Assembly (NCBI RefSeq): GCF_000283155.1 | Contig: NW_004454283.1 | Location: 1,135,790 to 1,199,789, forward strand | From: Ceratotherium simum simum | Lineage: Eukaryota > Chordata > Mammalia > Perissodactyla > Rhinocerotidae | Direction: 5' to 3' | Length of the DNA: 64,000 nucleotides | In this document: positions 52,030 to 63,654 of the stretch, piece after piece | How positions within the stretch are numbered: position 1 is the first letter of the stretch | Layout: every line of letters starts with the position of its first letter | Program-made: the position numbers and the translations under genes | Notes under the pieces: model-generated | Seen by the model: only the letters and a program-made list of their open reading frames with translations | Databases searched by the model: none | What the model was told of the DNA's origin: nothing

Positions 52030-53830
52030 CTTAATTATTTCCTACCAACTGATTAAAAAGAAATTAACAGATAGAATTTGTAAAAAGTAACTAAATAGAA
52101 ATTCTGGAACTGAATAGTATAATAAATGAAATGAAAAATTCACTAGATGGGTTTAGCATCAGATTAGAGCAGTAGAAGAAAGAATCAGTGAGCTTGAAGA
52201 TAGAGCAATTGAAATTATCCAGTCTGAGGAGCAGAAAGAAAAAAGAATGAAGAGAAATGAACAGAGCCTAAGAGACCTGTAGGAGACCATCAAGCAAACC
52301 AACATATGTATAAGAAGAGTCCCAGAAGGAGAGAACAGAGAGAAGGGAGCAGAAAGAATATTTGAAGAAATAATGGCTGAAAACTCCCCAAATTTTATGA
52401 AAGACATGAATCTACACATTCAAGAAGCTCAACAAACTACAAATAGGATAAATTCAAAGAAAGCCACACTGAGACACATTATTATCAAACTGCCAAAAGA
52501 CAAAGAGAGAATCTTGAAAGCAGGAAGAGAAAAGAGATTCATCATGTACAAGGGATCCTTAATAAGATTAATGGCCAATTTCTCATCAGAAACAACGGAG
52601 ACCAGAGGACACTGGGATGAAATATGTAAAGAGCTGAAAGAAAAAAGCTGTTAACCAAGAATTCTATATTGAGCAGAACCATCCTTCAAAAATGGAGAAA
52701 TTAAGACTTTCCACATAAACAAAAGATGAGGAAGTTCACCACTAGCAGACCTGCTCTACAAGAAATGATAAAGGGAGTCCTTCAGGCTGAAATGAAAGGG
52801 CACTAGACAGCAATTCAAAGCTATACAAACTAAAAAAAGAACACCAGTAAAGGTAACTATATAAATAAGTATAAAAGCCACTATTATTGTATTTTTGGTT
52901 TATAATTCCTCTTTTTTTCCTATATGAATTGAAAAAAATGCATAAAATAATAATTGTATATCTATGTTAATGGCACACAATGTATATATAAAGATGTTAT
53001 TTCTGATAATACCAACATAAAGGAGGAGGAATGGCGCTATATAGGAGTAGAGTTTTGTGTACTATTGAGGCTAAATTGGCATTAATTCAAACTAGTTTGT
53101 TGTCAAGTGTAATACTCAAGTGTATCAGTCTTTTGGGGCTGCCATAACTAAGTACCACAAACTGGGTGACTTGAACAGCAGAAATTTATTCTTTCGTGGT
53201 TCTGGAGGCTACAAATCTGAAATCAAGGTGTTGACAGGGCCATACTCTTGGAGGCTCTAGGGAAGACTCCTTCCTTGCCTCTTCCTAGTTTCTGGTCATT
53301 GCCAAAAACCTTTGGCATGCCTTGGTTTATATATGCATCATTATAGTCTCTGCCTCAGTCATCACATAGCCTTCTTCCCTCTGTATGTGTCTCAGTTTTC
53401 TTATAAGGACACTAGTCATTGGATTAGGGCCCACCCTAATCCAATATGACCACATCTTAACTTAATAATTATATCTGCAAAGACACTATTTCCAAAAATG
53501 GTCACATTCTGAGGTTCCAGATGAATATACATTTTGGGGAGACACTATTCAACCCACTATACAAGGTAGCCACTAAGAAAATAACTAAAAAATATGGAGA
53601 AAAGAGAATGAGAAGGGAATCAAAATGGCATGCTACAAAAAATCAATTAAACACAAAAGAAAGTAGTAATGGAGAAATTGAGGTACAAAAAAGATATAGA
53701 CACATAGAATACAAATAGCAAAATGGCAGAAGTAAAGCTTTCCATATCAGCAATCACTTTAAATACAAATGGATTAAACTTTCCAATCAAAGGGCAGAGA
53801 CTGACAGACGGATTTCACAAAAAACAAACA
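52030..53830 (+). mobile_element. Old L1 (copy 5), 5' part, interrupted
   Basis: ORF1 region with readable C-terminal coding at 52,373-52,654 (MAENSPNFMKDMNLHIQEAQ, HIIIKLPKDKERILKAGREK), then the ORF1-ORF2 spacer and the start of ORF2 (ATCACTTTAAATACAAATGG). Split by an LTR at 53,121-53,563 and then by the younger L1 at 53,831. The continuation is at 60,633. Confidence 0.9.
53121..53563 (-). mobile_element. MaLR (MST/MLT1-like) LTR, antisense
   Basis: TG...CA unit. TGTATCAGTCTTTTGGGGCT, AAGTACCACAAACTGGGTGA, CAGCAGAAATTTATTCTTTC, GATTAGGGCCCACCCTAATC and GGTCACATTCTGAGGTTCC are the antisense MaLR LTR landmarks. Solo LTR. No clear 5-bp duplication. Confidence 0.9.
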
Positions 53831-54059
53831 GAGTGACATCAGCAACATGGCAGAGTGAGCTGTTCCTCTCATCTCTCCCCCTTCAAACTACAACTAAATG
53901 GACATTCATTGATCAATGGAGGATACCCACACACCACAATAGGATGCCTGAGAGAACTGCATAACTATACATCTGATGGTGGATGGACTACCCCTAGGGA
54001 GGTGATGGAGATAGGTGAGCACTCTCTGGCCCCCCAGCAGCCCTGTGACACACGTGCAA

Positions 54060-54782
54060 TCACTCTCCCAGCTGGAGCACTCATAGCACTGCTGAGGCCT
54101 CGAGGGTAGAAGCATGCCTCAGCATGACTGTAGGAACAGGTGACAGCAGCTCTGAGCCCCTGTGTGATTGCTTTCCTGTCCAATGGGAGAACCCACAGTG
54201 CCACCATGGTCCCCAGGGAGTGGCCCAGGCTCAGACCCAGTGGGGAGGCCCCACCCACCAAGCACAATGGGTGGTGTGACCTAGGAGGAGATAGCGGCAG
54301 TACTGCACACCCAGCTGAATAAGTTCCCAGCTGCTGTGAACACCCATAGTAACGCTGTGGCCCTGAAGTGGGGAGCGCATCTTGGCAGGACTGTGGGTGC
54401 AGGCAGCAGTAGCCCTGAGCCCCTGTGTGATCACTTTCCTGTCCAGTGGGAGAGCCCACAGAGCTGCCATGGCCCCCAAGGAGTGGCCCAGGCTCGGACC
54501 CAGTGTGGACACCCCATCCATCAAGCACAACGGCTGGTGTGACCTAGGAGGAGACAACAGCGGATCTGCATACCCAAATCAATGATTTCCCTGGTGCTTC
54601 AAATGCCCACAGTACCATTACAACCCTGAATGGGGAAGCACATCTCAGTAGGACTGTGGGAGAAGGCAGCAGCAGCCCTGAGCCCCTGTGTGATTGCTTT
54701 CCCATTCAGTGGGATAGCCCACAGGACCACTGTGGTCCCAAGGAATGGCCCAGGCTTGGACACAGCTCCTCCCCTCCCCCAG
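54060..54782 (+). repeat. L1 5' UTR tandem units, 263-bp period
   Basis: The word CTGAGCCCCTGTGTGAT begins at 54,152, 54,415 and 54,678, exactly 263 bp apart, with the surrounding sequence (AGTGGCCCAGGCT, GGTGTGACCTAGGAGGAGA) also repeated. A partial unit precedes the first and the last is cut off at about 54,782, so about 2.7 units. By analogy with mouse L1 monomers these would be promoter units. Confidence 0.93.
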
Positions 54783-55372
54783 TGGTGGCAGGTGGAATCT
54801 GCAACCAGATATTATCACTATGCAAAGTCACAAATTCACCCCATCAAATAGCGTGAAGAGGTATATTAATATTCCAGACCAGAAGGAAAAAGACAAACCC
54901 AGAAATCAATCCTGAAGGCACAGAAATTTACAATTTAAATGACAGAGAATTCAAAATAGCTATCACAAAAAAACTCAATGAGTTACAACAGAACTTAGAA
55001 AGACAGTTCAATGAAATCTGGAATAACTTAATGAACAAAGGGAATTCTTCACAAAAGAGATTGAAACTATAAAGAAAAACCAATCAGAAATGTTGGAGAT
55101 AAAAAAAGATAATGAATGAGATAAAGAAAAATCTGGAGTCCTTAAATAACAGAGCTGATATTATGGAGAACAGAAATATCAATTTAGAGGATAGAACTAT
55201 AGAAATGCTTCAGATAGAGGAGGAAAGAGAAATAAGACTAAAAAGAAATGAAGAAGTTCTCCAAGAAATATGCGACACAACTAGGAAATGCAACATAAGG
55301 ATTATAGGTATTGCAGAGGGAGAACAGAGAGAGAAAGGAGCAGAGAGCTTGTTCAAAGAAATAATAGCTGAG

Positions 55373-55548
55373 GGCCGGCTCCGTGGCTTAGCGGTTAAGT
55401 GCGCACGCTCTGATGCTGGCGGCCCGGGTTNNNNNNNNNNNNNNNNNNNNNNNNNNNNNNNNNNNNNNNNNNNNNNNNNNNNNNNNNNNNNNNNNNNNNN
55501 NNNNNNNNNNNNNNNNNNNNNNNNNNNNNNNAAAAAAAAAAAAAAAAG
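55373..55548 (+). mobile_element. ERE SINE in L1 ORF1, centre missing (assembly gap)
   Basis: The head GGCCGGCTCCGTGGCTTAGC through GGCGGCCCGGGTT is present, then 101 N (55,431-55,531), then the A tail. A 15-bp target duplication GAAATAATAGCTGAG flanks it (55,358-55,372 and 55,549-55,563). The N run probably replaces the GC-rich second half of the SINE. Confidence 0.95.
55431..55531. other. Assembly gap, 101 N
   Basis: Undetermined bases only. Any open frame crossing it is meaningless. Confidence 1.
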
Positions 55549-56428
55549 GAAATAATAGCTGAGAACTTCCCAAACCTGGGGCAGGAGCTGGAATTAAAAG
55601 AAGCTAACAGATGTAAAAAGACCTTCTCCAAGGCATATAGTAGTAAAACTGGCAAAAATCAATGACAAAGAAAAAATATTAAGGGCAGCAAGGCAGAAGA
55701 AAATAACCTACAAAAGAACCATTATGAGGTTTTCAGCAGATTTCTCAGCAGAAACCCTACAGGCTAGGAGAGAGTGGAATGATATATTCAAAATTCTGAA
55801 AGACAAAAACCTTTAGCCAAGAATACTCTACCCAGCAAAAATATCCTTCAGATATGATGGAGAAATAAAAACTTTCCCAGATAAACAAAAGCTGAGGGAG
55901 TTCATCACCATAAGACCTCCCTACAAGAAATGCTCAAGAAAGCCCTCATACCTGAAAAAAAAAAAAAGAAAGGGTTTATGATTGAGCAAGGAGATAAATA
56001 GGCAAACAAAATCAGAAAATTGCAGCTCTCTTTCAGAACAGATTAGCAAACACTTAATTATAACTTTAAAGATAAAGAGAAGGAAAACATGAAAAATAAA
56101 TAAAATCACTTCATTTAACCACAAACTCACAACACAAAATGGAATAAGTTGTGACAACAACAACTTAGATGGGGAAGAGGGAAGGGATAGAACCTGCTTA
56201 GACCAAAGGAATAAGAGGCTATCATAAAATGGACTATCTCATCTACAAGATCTTTTACACAAACCTTACAGTAACCACTAAACAAAAAATCAGAACAAAG
56301 ACACAAATGATAAATAAAGAGGAAACTGATAAAACCATCACAGAGACCCACCAAACTGAACAGGTAGTCTGAAATACAGGGGACGAGAAACAAGGGAAAT
56401 ACAGAACAACAGTAAAACAAGTGATAAA

Positions 56429-59400
56429 ATGGTAGCATTAAGCCCTCACTTATCAATAATCACTCTAAATGTAAATGGATTGAATTCTACAATCAAAAGA
56501 GACAGAGTGGTTGGAAGGATTAAAAAACAAGACCCAACAATATGCTGCCTCCAGGAAACACATCTCAGCTCTAAAGACAAACACAGGCTTAGAGTGAAGG
56601 GATGGAAGACAATACTCCAAACTAATGGCAAACAAAAGAAAGCAGGTGTTGCCATACCTATATCACACAAAATAGATTTCAAGATAAAAAATGCAATGAG
56701 AAAGGGGGGCAGTATATAATCATAAAACGGATACCCCACTAAGAGGACATAACACTTATAAATATACATGCACCTAACACAGGAGCACCAAAGTACATAA
56801 AGCAACTATTAATTGACCTAAAAGGAGACATTAACAGCAACACAATAATAGTAGGGGACCTTAACACCCCACTTTCATCAATGAATAAATCAACTGGACA
56901 GAAAGTGAACAATGAAATAATGGAACTAAATGAAAAACTAGACCAGATGGACTTACTAGATATATATAGAACACTCCATCCAAAATCAGCAGAATACATT
57001 CTTCTCAAGTGCACATGGAACATTCTCAAAGATACACCATATGTTGGGAAACAAGGCAAGCCTCAACGAATTTAAGAAGATTGAAATCATATCAAGCATG
57101 TTTTCCAACCATAATGCTATGAAACAAGAAATCAACTCCAAGAAAAAAGCTGGGAAAATGACAAACATGTGGAGACTAAACAACACGCCATTGAACAACA
57201 AATGGCTCATTCACTAAATTAAAGGAGAAATAAAAAAATATCTGGAGACAAACGAAAAATGAAAATAGACCACACCAACTCATATGGGATGCAGCAAAAG
57301 TGGTTCTAAGATGGAAATTCATAGCAATACAGGTCCACCTTAACAAACCAGAAAAATCTCAAATAAGCAATCTTAAATTACACCTAACAGAACTAGGAAA
57401 AGAACAAACAAAGCCCAAAGTCTGAAGAAGGAGAGAAATAATAAAAATTAGAGCATAAATAAATGAAATTGAAACCAAAAAAAAGCAATAAGAATCAATG
57501 AAACTAAGAGCTGGTTCTTTGAGAAGATCAACAAAATTGACAAACCCTTAGCCAGATTCATGAAGAAAAAAAGAGAGAAGGCTCAAATAAATAAAATTAG
57601 AAATGAAAGAGGAGAAATTACAGCAGATAGCACAGAAATACAAAGGATTATAAGAGAATACTATGAAAAACTATATGTCAACAAATTGGACAATCTAGAA
57701 GAAATGGATAAATTCTTAGACTCATACAACCTCCCAAAACTGAATCAAGAAGAAATAGAGAATCTGAATAGACCAATCACAAGTAAAGAGACTGAAACAG
57801 TAATCAAAAATCTCCCCAAAAATAAAAGTCCAGGACCAGATGGCTTCTTTGGAGAATTCTAGCAAACATTCAAAGGAGATTTAGTACCTATCCTTCTCAA
57901 ACTACTCAAAAAAAATGAGGAAGATGAACACTTCCTAACACATTTTACAAGGCCAATAGCACCATGATCCCAAAGCCATACACACAAAGAAGGAAAACTA
58001 CAGTCCAACATTGCTGATGAATGTAGATGCAAAAATCCCTAACAAAATATTGGCAAACTGAACACAGCAATACATCAAAAGGATCATACATCATGATCAA
58101 GTGGGATTTATACCAGGGACAGAGGGATGGTTCAACATCCGCAAATCAATCAATGTGATCACCACATTAACAAAAGGAGGAATAAAAACCACATGATCAT
58201 GTCAATAGACGCAGAGAAAGCATTTGATTTGACAAGATCCCATATCCATTTACGACAAAAACTCTCAATAAAATGGGTATAGAAGGAAAGTACCTCAACA
58301 TAATAAAAGCCATATATGACAAACCCATGGCCATCATCATACTCAATGGGGAAAAGCTGAAAGCCATCCCTCTGAGAACAGGAACAAGACAAGCATGCCC
58401 ACTCACCACTCTTATTCAACATAGTACCAGAGGTTTTGGCCAGAGCAATTAGGCAAGAAAAAGAAATAAAAGGTATCCAAATTGGCAAGGAGGAAGTGAA
58501 ACTCTCACTCTTTGCAGACAACATGATTTTATATATAGAAAACCCTAAAGAATCATTGGAAAGCTATTGGAAAGAATCAACAACTACAGCAAAGTTGGAG
58601 GGTACAAAATCAACTTACAAAAATCAGTTGCATTTCTACACTCAAATAATGAACTAACAGAAAGAGAATTCAAGAATACAATCCATTTACAACCATAACA
58701 AAAAGAATAAAATATCTAGGAATAAATTTAACCAAGGAGGTGAAAGACCTATAAAATGAAAACTCTAAGACATTATTATTTTTTTTTTAAGATTTTATTT
58801 ATTTATTTTTCCCCCAAAGCCCCAGTACATAGTTGTCTGTCATAGCTGCACATCCTTCTAGTTGCTGTATGTGGGACGCGGCCTCAGCATGGCTGGAGGA
58901 GTGGTGCCTCGGTGCGCACCCGGGATCCGAACCCGGGCCGCCAGCAGCGGAGCGCACGCACTTAACCGCTAAGCCATGGGGCCGGCCCTCTAAGACATTA
59001 TTGAAAGAAATCAGTGATGACATAAAGAAATGGAAAGATATTCCAGGCACATGGATTGGAAGGATAAACATAGTTAAAATGTCCATACTACCTAAAGCAA
59101 TCTACAGGTTCAATGCAATCCCAATCAGAATCCCAATGATACTCTTAACAGAAATAGAAGAAAGAATCCCAAAATTCATATGGAACAACAAAAGATCGCA
59201 TATAGCCAAAACAATCCTGAGAAAAAAGAACAACGTTGGAGGTATCACACTCCCTGAATTCAAAATATACTACAAAGCTGTAGTAATCAAAAGAGCACGG
59301 TACTGGCACAAAAACAGACACATAGATCAATGGAACAGAATTGAAAGCCTAGAAATAAAACCACACATCTATGGACAGTTAATCTTCAACAAAGGAGCCA

Positions 59401-60455
59401 AGAACATACAATAGAGAAAGGAAAATGTCTTCAATAAAGGTGTTTGGAAAACTGGACAGCCACATGCAAAAGAATGAAAGTGAACCATTATCCTACACCA
59501 TACACAAAAATTAACTCAAAATGGATTAAAGACTTGAAGGTAAGATGTGAAACCATAAAACTCCTAGAAGAAAATACAGGCAGTACATTCTTTGACATCA
59601 GTCTTAGAAGGATCTTTTCAAATACCATATCTACTTGGGCAAGGGAAACAAAGAAAAAATAAACAAATGGGACTTCATCAGCCTGAAGAGCTTCTGCAAG
59701 GCAAAGGAAACCAGGATCAAAATGAAAAGACAACCCAGCAATTTGGAGAAAATATTTGCAAATCATATATCTGACAAGGGATTAATCTCAAAAATATATA
59801 AAGAATTCATACAACTCAACAAGAAAAAAACAAACAACACGATCAAAAAATGGGCAGAGGATATGAACAGACATTTTTCCAAAGAAGATATGTGGATGGC
59901 CAAGAGGCACATGAAAAGATGTTTAACACCACTGATCATCAGGGAAATGCAAATCAAAACTACAATGAGATATCACCCTATACCTGTCATAATGCCTATA
60001 ATTACCAAGACAAAAAACAACAAATGTTGGGGAGGATGTGGAGAAAACGGACACTGTGGGAATGCAAACTGGTGCAGCCACTGTGGAAAACACTATGGAG
60101 ATTCCTCAAAAACTTAAAAATAGAAGTATCATACCACCCAGCTATCCCACTACTGGGTATTTATCCAAAGAACAGGAAATCAACAATTCAAAGAGACTTA
60201 CACACTCCTATGTTCACTGCAACATTATTCACAATAGCCCAGACATGGAAGCAACCCGAGTGTCCGGTGACCGATGAATGGATAAAGAAGATGTGGTATA
60301 TATATACAACGGAATACTACTCAGCCATAAAAAATGACAAAATTGTCCCATTCACAACAACATGGATGGACCTTGAGGGTATGATGTTAAGCAAAATAAG
60401 CCAGACAGACAAAGATGAACACCATATGATTTCACATATATGTGGAAGATAAACA
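56429..60455 (+). pseudogene. L1 ORF2 (endonuclease/reverse transcriptase) of copy 6, disrupted
   Basis: The start matches ORF2p: MVALSPHLSIITLNVNGLNS, with the apurinic-type endonuclease words LNVNGLNS and CLQETHLSSK. Then RT coding in pieces (57,560-57,862: [30 protein letters not shown]), the palm at 58,436-58,657 where the catalytic FADD motif reads FADN (58,511-58,522), thumb/C-terminal coding at 59,020-59,414 ([19 protein letters not shown]) and the cysteine-rich end at 59,850-60,452 ([33 protein letters not shown]). Several frameshifts and stops, plus an ERE at 58,778-58,987. Enzymatically dead. Confidence 0.9.
58778..58987 (-). mobile_element. ERE SINE with 15-bp target duplication
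   Basis: Minus-strand ERE (poly-T at the left; B box GGTTCGGATCCC on the minus strand; GGGGCCGGCC at the right end). CTCTAAGACATTATT flanks at 58,763-58,777 and 58,988-59,002. Disrupts L1 ORF2 of copy 6. Confidence 0.96.
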
Positions 60456-60632
60456 AATTCATGGGCAAAGAGAACAGATTAGTGGTTACCAGAGGGGAAG
60501 GGGGTTGGGGTTGGGCATAAGAGGTAAAGGGGCAAATATATATGATGACTGACAAATAATAATGTACAACTGAAATGTCACAATGTTATAAACTATTACA
60601 ACCACAATAAAATAAAACAAACAAACAAACAA

Positions 60633-63600
60633 AACATGATCTGACTATATGCTGTCTACATGAGAGTCACTTTAGATCCAAGGATACAATTAGGTTGAAA
60701 GTAACAGGAGGGAAAAAGATATTCTATGCAAATAGTAACCAAAAGAGAGCAGAGGTGGATACACTGACATCAGACAAAGTAGACTTTAAGTAAAATTTTT
60801 TCACAGGAGGCAAAAGAGTCAATACCTCAAGAAGATATAACAATTATAGACATCTACACACCTAACAACAGAGCCCCAAAATATATAAATCAAAAACTGA
60901 CAGAATTAAAGGAAGAAATAGTTCTACAATAACAGTCAGAGACATCACTACCTCACATTCAAAAAGGATATAACTAAACAAAAGAACAATAAAGAAACAG
61001 AGGACATGAACAACACTATACACCAACTAGATCTAACTACAGAATACCCCACCCAACAATAGCAGAATATACATTCTTTTCAAGTTCACATGGATCAATC
61101 TCTGGTATGTACAATATTTTAGGCCACAAAACAAGTCTAATAAATTTTGAAAGATTGGAACCACAGAGAAAATATCTTTTGAAAACAGAAAGAAACTAGA
61201 AATCATTGGCAGGAGGAAAGTTGGACAATTCACAAATAAGTGGAAATTAAACAGCACACTCTTAAAACAACCAATTGCTAACGAAGAAATCATAAGGGAA
61301 ATCAGAAAATACTTTGAGATAAATGAAAACAAAAACCCAACATACCAAAACCTATGGGACAAAGTGAAAGCAGTACTCAGAGAGAAATTTATAGCTATAA
61401 ATACCCATATTAAAAGAAAGATCTCAAATCAATAACCCAAACTTCTACCTTAGTGAATTATAAAAAGAAGAGCAAATTAAAGCTAAAGCTAGCAGAAGGA
61501 AGGAAATAGTAAAGATCAGAGCATAAAAAAACAAAATAGAGAATAGAAAGACAATCGAGACAACCAACAAAACCGAAAGTTGGTTCTTTGAAAAGATCAA
61601 CATTGACAAACCTTTTAGTTAGACTGACTGACAAAAAAAGGAAGATTCAAATTCCTAAAATCAGAAATGAAAGCAGAGATGTTACTTCTGACCTTACAGA
61701 AATGGAAAAAGATCATTAGAGAACTATATGAACAATTGTACATCTACAAGTTAGATAACCTAGTGGAAAAGGACAAATTCCTATAAACACATAAAGCAAA
61801 ACCGCAGGATACAAGATCAACACACAAAAATCAGTTGTCCCTCATAAACATGGGATGTCTTTCCATTCCCTTCAGTCTTCTTTAATTTATTTCAATAATA
61901 TTTTGTAGTTTTCAATGTACAAGTCTTACACATCCTCTGTTACAAAGTATTCTATCCTTTTTGATGCTATTGTAAATGGCATCATTTCCCTTTCTTCATT
62001 GTATTTTTATTATTGTTGCTCATGTAGCATCTCAGATAATCTGTTGTTGGTATTCATGGATTGGAAGACCTAATGTTGTTAATGGTAATGCTCTCCAAAG
62101 TGACCTACAGCTTCAGTGCAATCCCTATCAAAATCCCATTGATCTTTTTTGAAGAAATGGAAAACTTGATCCTAAAATTCATATGGAATTCCAAGGGACC
62201 CCAAATAACCAAAATAGTCTTGAAAAAAGAACATAGTTGAAGGACTCACACTTTGTCATTTCAACACTTACTACAATAAAGCTACAATAATTGAAACTTG
62301 TGGTACTAGCACAATAATAGACAGGTAGATCAATGGAATAGAACTGTGAGTCCAAAATTAAACCCAGACATCTATGGTCAATTGATTTTCAACAAGGGTG
62401 CCAAGACTGTCCAATGGAGGAAAGAATAGTCTCTCTAACAAACGGTGCCGGGACAATTGGTGTCACATACAAAAGAATTAAGTTGGACCCTTATCTCACA
62501 CTATATGCAAAAATCAACTCAAAATGGATCAAAGACCTAAATGTAAGAGCTATAACTACAAAACTCTTAGAAGAAACATAGGGGTAAACAATTGTTTCTT
62601 AGTTATGAAACTCCAAGCACAAGGAACAAAAGAAAAAATAGAAAAATTGGACTTCATCAACATTAAAAACTTTTGTACATCAAAGGACGCTACCAAGAGG
62701 GTGAAAAGACACACCACTGTCTAGAAAAAAATATTTGCAAGTCACACATCTGATATATCCACAATATATAAAGAACTTTTACAACTCAACAAGAAAAGGA
62801 CAATCATAAATGAGCAAACTTGAACACACACTTCTACAAAGAAGATATACAAAGAAGGCATGTGAAGATACTCAAAATCATTAGTTATTAGGGAAATGCA
62901 AGTCAAAACCACAACAAGATATTACCTCACACCCACTAAAATGGCTGGAATTAAAAATTGGAAAATATCAAGTGTAGTCAAGGATGCGGAGAAACTGGAA
63001 CCTTCACACATTGCTGGTGTGAATATAAAATGGTGCGGCCACCGCAGAAAACATTTTGGAGGCTCCTCAAAAATTAAACATAGAATTACCGTATGACCCA
63101 GTAATTCTACTCCTAGGTATACAGACCCAAAAGAACTGAAAACAGATGTGCAAACCAAAACTTCTACAAGAATGTTCATAGCAGCATTATCCACAATGGC
63201 CAACTGGTAGAAACTCTAATGTCCACAAACAAATGAACGGATAAAAAAAAAAAGTGGCATACGTATCCATACAATAGAATATTATTCAGCCACAAAAAGG
63301 AATGAAGTACTGACACCTGCTACAACACGTATGAAGCTTGAGAACTAATTATGCTAAGTGAAAGAAGCCAGACACAAAAGGCCACATGTTGTGGGATGAC
63401 ACTTACATGAGATGTCCCGAATAGGCAAATCCATAGGGACAGAAAGCAGACTGGTGGTTGCCAGGGCTGAGGGTAGAGGGAAACAGGAAGTGATTGCATA
63501 ATGAATGTACGGTTTTTCTTGGGGTGATCATGAAAAGGCTTCGGAACTTGATAGAGGTGGTGGTTGCACAACATTGTAAATGCACTAAATGTCACTGAAT

Positions 63601-63650
63601 TGTACAAATTAAAAGGATTGATTTTATGTTATATGAATTTCAGCCCAAAT
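60633..63650 (+). mobile_element. Old L1 (copy 5), 3' part, with deletion and inversion
   Basis: Resumes ORF2 where 53,830 stopped (CATGATCTGACTATATGCTG), runs to about 61,795, jumps to a later RT word (CGCAGGATACAAGATCAACA), holds an inverted block at about 61,850-62,003, then continues in sense from CATGGATTGGAAGACCTAAT to the ORF2 end (62,896-63,200: KWCGHRRKHFGGSSKIKH) and 3' UTR at about 63,650. Confidence 0.88.
61850..62003 (-). repeat. In-place inverted L1 segment
   Basis: Reads as antisense ORF2 (GGGATGTCTTTCCATTCCC, TTTTGTAGTTTTCAATGTAC, TTTTTGATGCTATTGTAAAT), while L1 is in sense on both sides. Its reverse complement is the very ORF2 stretch expected at this place. Confidence 0.85.
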
Positions 63651-63654
63651 TTAA

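Larger units (their letters stand above)
54950..55830 (+). pseudogene. L1 ORF1 (RNA-binding protein) of copy 6, disrupted
   Basis: Coiled-coil coding (55,112-55,370: MNEIKKNLESLNNRADIMEN, then IRIIGIAEGE and SLFKEIIAE), interrupted by an ERE, then ENFPNLGQELELKEANR after it, a frameshift near 55,620, and remnants of the RRM/C-terminal region to about 55,830 (DFSAETLQAR-type words). L1 ORF1p is an RNA chaperone needed for retrotransposition; this copy cannot supply it. Confidence 0.85.
53831..60632 (+). mobile_element. Younger near-full-length L1 (copy 6), with two EREs inside
   Basis: Has a 5' UTR (start AGAGTGACATCAGCAACATGG) with tandem units, ORF1, spacer, ORF2 and a 3' UTR ending in (AAAC)n at about 60,607-60,634. 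Without the two EREs and the gap it is about 6.4 kb. It lies inside old L1 copy 5, whose ORF2 resumes at ATGATCTGACTATATGCTGT. The target duplication is obscured by the A/C-rich tail. Frames are longer than in the other copies but carry stops and frameshifts; not active. Confidence 0.93.

Noticed and set aside
54060..54782. Regular 263-bp spacing suggested a satellite or CRISPR-like array
   Set aside because: The units are long, contiguous and sit at the 5' end of an L1; no spacers.
55112..55555. 147-codon frame spanning the N run
   Set aside because: It joins L1 ORF1, an ERE and undetermined bases; not a protein.
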